A stretch of DNA of 64,000 bases, from positions 83,691-147,690 of the forward strand of contig CALNHX010003531.1 in NCBI GenBank assembly GCA_940337035.1, written 5' to 3'. Under the pieces are notes generated by a model. It saw only the letters and a list, made by a program, of their open reading frames with translations, did no database searches and was not told the DNA's origin. The DNA is from Agriotes lineatus. Lineage: Eukaryota > Arthropoda > Insecta > Coleoptera > Elateridae. The position numbers and the translations under genes were made by a program. Positions 57,183 through 64,000 of this stretch are shown piece after piece; the stretch's first letter is position 1; every line of letters starts with the position of its first letter.

Positions 57183-57640
57183 AATATACAAACTATTTTT
57201 ATATGCGTTTAGAGAGCGGGGTTTTTAAATTCGGATTAATTTCGATATAGTGCATTTAATAAACTTTAAACTGGATAGGATCAAATCATAAATTACTGAT
57301 GATGCATTAATAGATTTCGGTTTTATTTAGTTATTAAATTGCGCTTTCAATGGGCAGCTGAAATACATAAAACTATTTTAAATAACCAGGGTTGCATGTG
57401 GGGTTAATATTAAAATCTATAACCTATTTTCACTAAATTCGAAACACATTTCCTTGAATTAAAGGCTTGTTAAATATAAATGGCCAGTCCAGGTCCAGAT
57501 ATTGAAAACAATAAGTTAGAGGAATCTTTGCATTCTTTTACAGAAATGACAAGTGAGAAAATTTTTAATGGCAAGCAGATATAAAGTCGGAAGCACTTGA
57601 CGTAGTTAACAACAACTTAGTGTGTAGACATAATGGAGAA
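57183..57640. other. AT-rich spacer
   Basis: I see nothing in this stretch. Confidence 0.4.
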
Positions 57641-57649
57641 GTTATGTAT

Positions 57650-58130
57650 TTAGTGAATCGTTAGTGGACGAAGCTTTTTGTACATTTTGAAAAACGGCTA
57701 TGGTACTATCTCTTCCTAAATTTATTAATCCCCAACGACACAAGGATCTGAGAGCAATAAGCATTATGCCTATTATTTTTTAGCTTTAGAAAAAAATTGC
57801 CAATAAACAGCTTCAGGAACACTCTAATAATTCTACTTATTCTACATTCTCATCAGCATGGTTTTAGTGCTAATTATAGTACAAATACAACACTGCTCAA
57901 AATTACAACCTATATGGATTATAGCATGGACAACACCAACAAAAGTTAAACTAAGACATTGAACATCTTACTGAATGCCAAAAAGGATGAATTCAGTGAA
58001 TACAGAATGCATCTATCAGGTTCGTATGTAGAGTAGATTACCAAGACCATATAACTTCTTGTCTAAAATTGAATTTACGTTACGTCAATCAAGTGTATTA
58101 CTGACTTATTTATTTTGCATGCTTATCAAA
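57650..58130 (+). pseudogene. Jockey/CR1-type reverse transcriptase fragment
   Basis: Across several frames the sequence reads LPKFINPQRHKDLRAISIMPII, KKIANKQLQEHSNN and STTTALLKIT-like blocks (here broken). These match the LRPISILPxLSKxLExxxxxQL...QSGFRxxHSTTTALL segment before motif A. There are several stops and frameshifts, and catalytic motifs are not visible. It is distinct from the RT that starts at 58530. Confidence 0.65.
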
Positions 58131-58529
58131 AAATCTAAACTATATATAATGTTGTGATATTCGTCTGTACAGTGGAGATTTAATAAAATAATGTAATTCA
58201 TAACTAACTGTCATATACCCAAGGAAAATTGTTGGTTCATCTTTCAATTTCCACACAGAAACAATGCTTTCAAACTGTACAAATTGAAGCAAACAACGCA
58301 AGCATACGAAAAATAGAAGCAAAACAGAAACTATAAATAAGAGGATTAGACGGTTAAAAACCGACTACTGTGCCCAAAGAGCTAGAACAATACTTTTACG
58401 GTTTACATAAGCAAATGTAGAGAACCATAAGCAACCAGAAGGAAAAATTAAATAATTTGTTAGCATACAGAGGATTGAATTAGATGATTTAAAACGTTTT
58501 TCGCAATTATTAGAAATTCCAACGAATCT
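58131..58529. other. AT-rich spacer between two RT remnants
   Basis: The minus-strand ORFs 58140-58322 and 58365-58547 are not supported by any motif. Confidence 0.4.
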
Positions 58530-59683
58530 GACCAGCAAATGGCTCAAGAAATAAAATTACTTGATAACGTTGATATTACTCTTACAGAACGGGAAGTAAA
58601 ACAAGCACTTGAGACAATCAGAAACAGAAACGCGCCAGGCACCGATAATATCCCTAATGAGTAACTAAAGTATGATGTATTAGCTACTATACAACTAACA
58701 AAACTGTTCAACAATGTTATAAAGTCTGGAAAAAATAGGGCATTATAGAGGAATAAACTAACTTACAATGTTGAAACTCTTAACTGAATTTATTACTGAA
58801 AGATTAAAGACTGCATAAGCTTTGCCCGACAGCAGCAGGGTTTCAATTCAGAGAGAACCTGTGTAAATGCTATTTTCGAGGTATGTCAAATTGTAAAAAA
58901 AAAATACATAAAGATTAATAGTTGGCTTATAAAAGGCGTTTGATAGGGTTCGGCTTAACGATATAATAAATTAATATCTTATACGAAAGACAAATCCCCA
59001 TTCAACTAATTCGACTCACTACTGACATTTACGTAGATAACAAAATCAAAGCAAATAGAGGACTGAGCTTCAATAACTATACACAAAGGAGTTAGACAAG
59101 CGGCGCATTCAGCTCCTTCTCGTTCAATTTACTTATTGACAAAATCGTCACCGCCTGAATAAGGGGAAGGCTTCAAAATGAATGGTAAAGAAGCTCAAGT
59201 GCTGTGTTATGCTGATAATGGGGTATTGTTCGTAGAAACTGAAGACAACCCCCAGCGATTGCTCTTTCAGTTCGATGCGACTGCTGAAACATGTAATATG
59301 TTAATCTTTAACCAAAATACAAAATCTGTAACAATTACTAAGGAACCCATTGGAAGTTCCTAAAGAACGGCCAGGCAATGGAACAAGATCTACGCAGTGG
59401 CGTAACTATCATATGTGCAGGGGGTGCGAAGAACCTCGGCGCCGAATCTATATAGGCGCCGCGGCAGCGGAGTTTTTAGTGAAAATAAAAGTTTTCCTAG
59501 AATAGTGATTCAAAGCGGCAACAAACTATGATACGTGAGCGCCACTGGGCTTTTTTGAGCGCGCAGTCTTTTCTCCTTTTGAGTAGATCAGAAGTTCCAG
59601 CTCTAGTGTGTGTTTGTGATTCTTAGATTTCATAGTGCATAGTGCATAGTAGCATACTATAACTCAAAATTTTAAACCGCAAA

Positions 59684-60019
59684 TGTCTGACGATTGCCTC
59701 AGATACAGAGGTCATAGAGACTGCCAAATTACTTCAAACTACGTATGAAACTGATCTCGATAGCGGCTTACTAAAGCAAATTGTACAATTTCGATCTTCG
59801 TAGGCAACTAGCATTAAATCTTGCTTATCAGTGAATGAAGTAGGAGAAAATGTCTCTCTAATCACACATCATTGGCTAGCTTTCCAGATTTGTATACAGC
59901 TTATATCCTATTTTTTACATCCCGTCACTACAGCCTCCACTGAGAGATCTTTTTCTAAATTAAAAATTATTAAAAACTTATTGCTGAGTAAGATGAGCCA
60001 AATTGCCAAATACGCCTAA
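59684..60019 (+). pseudogene. hAT transposase C-terminal (dimerisation) region
   Basis: The frame reads SDTEVIETAKLLQTTYETD, a stop near 59803, then VTTASTERSFSKLKIIKN (residues 30-47 of the last open frame, 59831-60019). The (V/T)TxASxERSFSxLKxIKxxLRSxM block is the signature of the hAT C-terminal dimerisation domain, here in the style of the zinc-finger MYM/TTF-type hAT proteins. The catalytic core and N-terminal fingers are missing. Confidence 0.8.
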
Positions 60020-60264
60020 AGAGTTTTGCATTACTGAGTATCGAGAAAGTAAGAGCCAGTACTCTTGTTTTAATTCACTGATAGATATGTTAGCTTTAGC
60101 AAAGTCTCACAAAAGAGAGTTTAATTAAAGTGCTATACCTACATATTTATATATCTATATATTTTATTTTTCATGTGAATTATTTAAATTTGTATTCCTT
60201 TTACGTGGTTTTTGTTTTTGTATTTTCATATGTATTTTAATGTTTCATGTTATATTTGCGAGTG

Positions 60265-60600
60265 TTTGATGTAATGGTAAAACCAGTTCTACTTTATGGG
60301 TCGGAATCGTGGACGGTTACAGAACTGGTAAAGCAGAAATTTCAGGTGTTTGTAAATAGGTGTTTGGTGGCCAGTCATTATTTCGAAAAAAGATCTTTGG
60401 GACCGAACAAATCAGGTGGACATTAATACACTTGCAGAAAAGTTTTTATTGAAACCTTTAGGGCTTCAGAAACAGAGACGCCCACGAAAAACGTGGAGGA
60501 GAACTGTAAAACAAGAGACAGGAAAGACTATAGCACAACTGAGCCAAATAGCAAAGGAAAATGACAACTGGAGAGAATATACGAATACCCATTTTCTTTT
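60265..60600 (+). pseudogene. Reverse transcriptase C-terminus nested in the hAT element
   Basis: Reads MVKPVLLYGSESWTV, then QKFQVFVNRCL, and in another frame QKQRRPRKTWRRTVKQETGK. The order LLYGxExWTLT...QxFxxxxxRCLR...RGRPxxTWRRTVExE is the C-terminus of an endonuclease-RT type non-LTR element. Because it lies between the two hAT termini, it inserted into the hAT after that element landed in the RT at 58.5-61.4 kb. It has at least one frameshift. Confidence 0.68.
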
Positions 60601-60804
60601 AAATTTAAAGTGTTGCATGACCAAAAATTCCCCCCCCCCCCTCTTTTTTCTGAAACTTCTTGTATACAGCGGCTATAATTTATTCTTGCACACCGACGCC
60701 AAACCGTCTTGTTACGCCACTGGCATTACATATCTGGGTATCACAATTAATAGCCATGGAAGGAGTGGGACTGCAAAGATAAAGGGCTAACAGAATCTCT
60801 GGAT

Positions 60805-61252
60805 TAGAGACCTGCGCGGGTCCAATATATAGGACCCGCACCCGACCCGCGAACCGCAATTTCTGAAATTTTAAACCCGCACCCGACCCGCGAACCGCAA
60901 TTTTCAATTTTTATACCCGCACCCGACCCGCGACTCGCCGTTTCAAACACGCACCCGACCCGCGACCCGCAAGTTTTGCACTTTTAAGCCTCACTTGACC
61001 CCAAATTCAAATATTAGACCAGCAACTTGCTTCATATAGAATGCATACACAATAAAAAAAATTATTTTCACACTTCGGCGGTCAAATTATTATTAAGTAT
61101 AATTTTTTATACACAAACAAAATTTATGTTGAAGAAATGAAGTTATACGGTTATACCCGACCCGCGACCCGCAGTTTCAAATCCGCACCCGACCCGCTAC
61201 CCGCAATATTGATATAAATCCTACCCGCAACCCGACCCGATGCAGGACTCTA
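60805..61252. mobile_element. GC-rich hAT-like MITE with internal tandem repeats
   Basis: The ends are imperfect inverted repeats (TAGAGACCTGCGCGGGTC and the complement of GACCCGATGCAGGACTCTA), starting TAGAG, which fits the hAT pattern YARNG. The flanking octamers CTCTGGAT and CTCTGACC share the first five bases. The left arm holds a 40-41-bp tandem repeat on CCCGCACCCGACCCGCGA (units at 60834, 60875 and 60915, then shorter); the right arm holds related units at 61155-61240. There is no coding capacity. It interrupts the RT remnant between ANRISG and TKILLETIE. Confidence 0.6.
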
Positions 61253-61375
61253 CTCTGACCTGACACAGCACAAACCAAAATATTGTTAGAGACAATTGAG
61301 ATGGCGGTCCTCAGAAAATACTGTGGGAAAACTATAAGAGAGCAAGAGCGTATTGAAAACATTAAAATGTGATTA

Positions 61376-62385
61376 ATATCACTCCTATACATTTATTAGT
61401 AGAAGAAATAGCAAGCATATGGAGCGCCAATACATTCACTTGGCAAAATATCCTGTGTGCGCGCTCGTATAGTGATTTTAACAATATACCCGACACGTTT
61501 ATTTCCTTGGAGATATTCTTACAGTATTGTGTATAGGTATTATGTCACTGTTATTTTAGTAAGGTTATATCCTTGTTCTTAGTACGAAATCCTAAAGATT
61601 ATGACACCAACTTTACCTTATTAGCCAAGTCCGTCAGAAATGCACTGTCACCGCGGTTTGCGTCACCAGCAGTTGCTGCAGAATAACATATATTAATCGT
61701 AAATACTTTATAATAAAACCGGCTTTATTAGCTCTTTTACGATGTCGACAAAACTATAACGATCTAGGAGCGTTATTTGATCCGCAACGCCTTGACTGCG
61801 CCTTTATTTCAGTTCCGAGATGAAAAAACATGAAATAGTGATACAACGCGTATCTCGCCAACAAAGTGTAGGACTTTAACCGCCCTTGGGTATTGGGTAT
61901 CAATCTTAGTTCTGCAGATCACGTTGCTCTCCTTTGTTATGACTTCGAAATGCTCCTGAAGCCTACATATACTAATGGCTATCGATTTTAGTTCGGGGTG
62001 ATACAGATTCGGCATTATGAATGAGCGTGTATCTGATACAGGGTGCGATAAGCTACACTGGTAATAATTTGTTAGTTGCAAGTTCATTAATATCTGTCTA
62101 ATAACATGCTCCTTGGGGATTCTCATTATGCCTAAATTTGCTAAACACGTATAATATATTGAAGCAAATTCCAAATATTTTAACATAGATAAGGTGACAG
62201 CCTGATATTAGCTTCCTCAAAAGCTATATTTAGCATTTTTTCGGTTCAGTTTTTTGTGACAAATTAATTCTAAGCCCTTAATACAGTTAAAGAAATCGAA
62301 CGTTATGTGTAGCATTGTTACTCTACCTAATAGACCACTCTTCCGAGAATATAAATAGCTTCGTTAGTTGTATGCCAAATGGAAT
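61376..62385. other. No recognised gene
   Basis: The minus-strand ORF at 61809-62186 (125 residues) has no recognisable motif. A GTA trinucleotide run lies at about 62387-62401. Confidence 0.4.
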
Positions 62386-62423
62386 AGTAGTAGTAGTAGT
62401 AACTAGTAACCCAGATCAATTGC

Positions 62424-62500
62424 GATCCAGTGACACGGATTCGAATCAAGGGCGCGCTTATTGCAAGCCTGGCAATCTATCACATGCGCTACGTGGTAGT
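62424..62500 (-). ncRNA. tRNA-like Pol III unit (SINE head or tRNA pseudogene)
   Basis: The minus strand has a box A-like TAGCGCATGTGATAG near 62485 and a box B-like TGATTCGAATCC near 62440, about 40 nt apart as in tRNA genes. The middle contains CTTGCAA, an anticodon-loop-like heptamer, but the arms do not close into a proper cloverleaf. A GTA/TAC trinucleotide run follows it downstream. It is most likely the tRNA-derived head of a SINE. Confidence 0.5.
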
Positions 62501-62639
62501 TACATTTCTCACATACTTAATTACATTAATATACTAAAACGTAAGATCAGTTTATGTGTATCTTAATTGTGAAAATTACGTTAAACGATTAGTTTGCATA
62601 CTCTTATTTGCTTCACAACGACAAAGTGAGTAAACACCA

Positions 62640-63127
62640 AAGTTCGTAAGTAGAACAGTGGACAGGATAGCGGCCATTTTGTTTTTAATCGGATCAATTA
62701 AAAGTCAATTAAACCGCGAATTAAACCGCGAATCAGATGCTCTAATTAATTTCGCGGTTTGATCTAATTAATCACATATGAAGTTTGATATGTAATTTAC
62801 ATATGTGCTACTGATTAAATTACGCATTAGATTTTTTAATTTGCTTCTGGAATTACGCGTCGGACTTCGGCGGCCATCTTGGATTTCTGGCGGGAATATT
62901 TGAAATTTGAATTTTTTCCGATTTTTTTCTAAGTTCCATTATTTGAATTTAAATCTCCCGGGGTGTCGGCCATCTTGGTGCGCGCGCACTTCTCACGGCG
63001 GTTGTTTTTAAATTTGAATTTTCGCGGAAATATTTGAAATTCAAACTGGTGGATCTATCTCGCTCTTCGAAGCTACTGTCTCTCTCTTGCATTCACTCGC
63101 GGAAATATTTAAATTTAAAAAAATCTC
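62640..63127. repeat. AT-rich block with recurring motifs
   Basis: CGCGGAAATATTTGAAATT or close variants occur three times (near 62890, 63024 and 63100). The motif CGGCCAT(C/T)TTG, resembling a YY1 site, also occurs three times (about 62672, 62870 and 62970). ATTAAACCGCGAAT is directly repeated and then inverted (62706-62765). The block ends next to a tRNA-like unit. I cannot name the element. Confidence 0.45.
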
Positions 63128-63199
63128 TGGACGAGCGGGATTCGAACCCGAGTTTTCTTGGCAGCAGCCTTAGCACCTTACCGTTGCGCTATCGAGGTC
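63128..63199 (-). ncRNA. tRNA-like Pol III unit with terminator
   Basis: The minus strand reads GACCTCGATAGCGCAACGG (box A), ends with CGGGTTCGAATCCCG (a perfect box B with paired T-stem), and is followed by a run of seven T (plus-strand A-run at 63117-63123). The D-stem GCGC/GTGC pairs, but acceptor and anticodon stems do not, so it is not a functional tRNA. It is a tRNA-derived repeat or a decayed tRNA. Confidence 0.55.
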
Positions 63200-64000
63200 T
63201 GTTGAACATATAGGAATTGAACAAGACGTCATTTCGCAGCTGTGCCGTCACACCGTTCGAGTTGAAACAAACTATTTTTCAAAAATTTATATTATGAGAA
63301 TAGGGAATGTTTAACATATTGTGTTTACAGGCAGACACAATTTTTAAAAAAATTATATATGCAACAGCTTTGCTACTAATAATAATTTTATAATTTGCAA
63401 TATAGTCGTTGTCCCAAGTTTCTGGTTAATTTCCATTCGACCGCGCATAATTTGAAAAGCTATATGAAATAATTACTTTATTTTTATAATTAAAACAGCG
63501 AAATCACTGCATTACTTTATTCAAAACGCATTATAATATTACGCAATAGCTTCTGGTTAAATTACGCGATTTTTTCTAAGTTCCCTTTTTAAAACAGGTC
63601 GAGACTGGTCGCTCTTTGTTCAACCTTGGTAACGTACGAACAGCGATGAGTGGAATTTTTAAAATATTGCCCATCGAACAGCGGAATAATTCTAGAACGA
63701 ATCGGAGTTTTTATTTGTATAAAATGGCGGTCCGAACACGACGCTGCACAAAACCTGGATTTATCGAAATTTTAAAATAATATAGCTCTGTAATTTTAAA
63801 AACAATATAAAGTTACATTTTTTAATGTCTCCTTTGTAGCTGTTTGATTTTTGTGTGTTGTTAATATGCGTACAATTTCTAAACAAGGCCTCGATCTGAT
63901 ATTTCACGTCAAAAATTACAGTAAATGTTCAAAGACAGAAATAAATAATTTATAAGATGCTAGACTATTATAGCTTTCTCTTTCAAAGTTTTGACGTCAT
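63200..64000. other. AT-rich, no recognised gene
   Basis: Nothing is recognised to the end of the window. Confidence 0.45.

Larger units (their letters stand above)
59395..60722 (+). mobile_element. hAT DNA transposon, internally deleted
   Basis: Both ends are CAGTGGCGTAAC (59395-59406 and, inverted, 60711-60722), a terminal repeat typical of hAT elements (CA(A/G)NG start). Inside is the C-terminal part of a hAT transposase and a fragment of a non-LTR RT. The flanking octamers GATCTACG and GCATTACA agree at only four of eight positions, so the original 8-bp duplication has decayed. The insertion splits an RT frame whose two halves flank it. Confidence 0.8.
58530..61375 (+). pseudogene. Non-LTR reverse transcriptase remnant split by two insertions
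   Basis: Piece 1 (58530-59394): REVKQALETIRNRNAPGTDNIP, a broken palm, the motif C region at 59200-59220 (YADN in place of YADD), then CNMLIFNQNTKSVTITKEPI. Piece 2 (60723-60804): ITYLGITINSHG and ANRISG. Piece 3 (61253-61375): TKILLETIEMAVLRKYCGKTI and REQERIENIKM. These are consecutive parts of one RT. A hAT element separates 1 from 2; a GC-rich element separates 2 from 3, and a further 30 or so codons are missing there. Multiple stops occur; it is an old, dead copy. Confidence 0.72.

Noticed and set aside
63128..63199. Functional tRNA gene
   Set aside because: The box A, box B and T-stem are good, but acceptor and anticodon stems do not pair.

Overview
This is eukaryotic, AT-rich, repeat-dominated DNA, most likely from an insect. 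The evidence is the transposon mix: an R1-clade non-LTR element with a UAAUG ORF1/ORF2 junction, Jockey/CR1-type reverse transcriptase (RT) remnants, a Penelope-like GIY-YIG fragment, Tc1/mariner, hAT and Mutator-like DNA transposons, and two tRNA-Lys-primed LTR families. I recognise no host protein-coding gene. Almost every readable reading frame belongs to a mobile element, and most are broken.

Layout. 0-9 kb: non-coding DNA with a 186-bp TA-flanked MITE, a foldback element, a 1.59-kb solo LTR with a 93-bp tandem repeat, and a long palindrome. 9-16.4 kb: an unassigned ORF, a mariner derivative, and two more solo LTRs of the same family in opposite orientations, one with five copies of a 70-bp tandem repeat. 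16.5-20.4 kb: a decayed non-LTR RT, then a 1.46-kb Mutator-like element with minisatellite-like inverted ends. 22.9-27.5 kb: an almost full-length R1-clade element. ORF1 is open; ORF2 has one frameshift and one stop in the endonuclease. 27.5-32.7 kb: a Penelope fragment followed by a complete 4.77-kb non-autonomous LTR element whose LTRs appear to differ at a single base. 35 kb: a Jockey RT scrap. 36.7-42.8 kb: a 6.0-kb Ty3/Gypsy-type element that keeps gag, a textbook -1 frameshift signal and integrase but has lost protease, RT and RNase H. 44.4-49.3 kb: an RT remnant and tandem duplications. 53.7-55.5 kb: a Jockey element on the minus strand. 55.9-57.2 kb: two foldback elements. 57.6-61.4 kb: RT remnants with nested insertions (hAT in RT, an RT fragment in the hAT, and a GC-rich hAT-like MITE in the same RT). 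62.4-63.2 kb: two tRNA-like Pol III units.

The strongest coherent story is the LTR family seen four times (5276-6867, 12998-14047, 14698-16396, 27885-32654). All copies begin TGT and end ATTACA in the sense direction, carry a TATA box about 170-220 bp in, and have perfect 4-bp target duplications (AGTT, GACT, ATTG, CGAG). The complete copy fixes the orientation by an 18-nt primer-binding site touching its LTR. Three copies are solo LTRs, so LTR-LTR recombination has been frequent, while the fourth looks very recent. It encodes no recognisable protein and would need enzymes from elsewhere. All boundaries, motifs and target duplications were read by eye; family assignments rest on motif recognition, not database searches.
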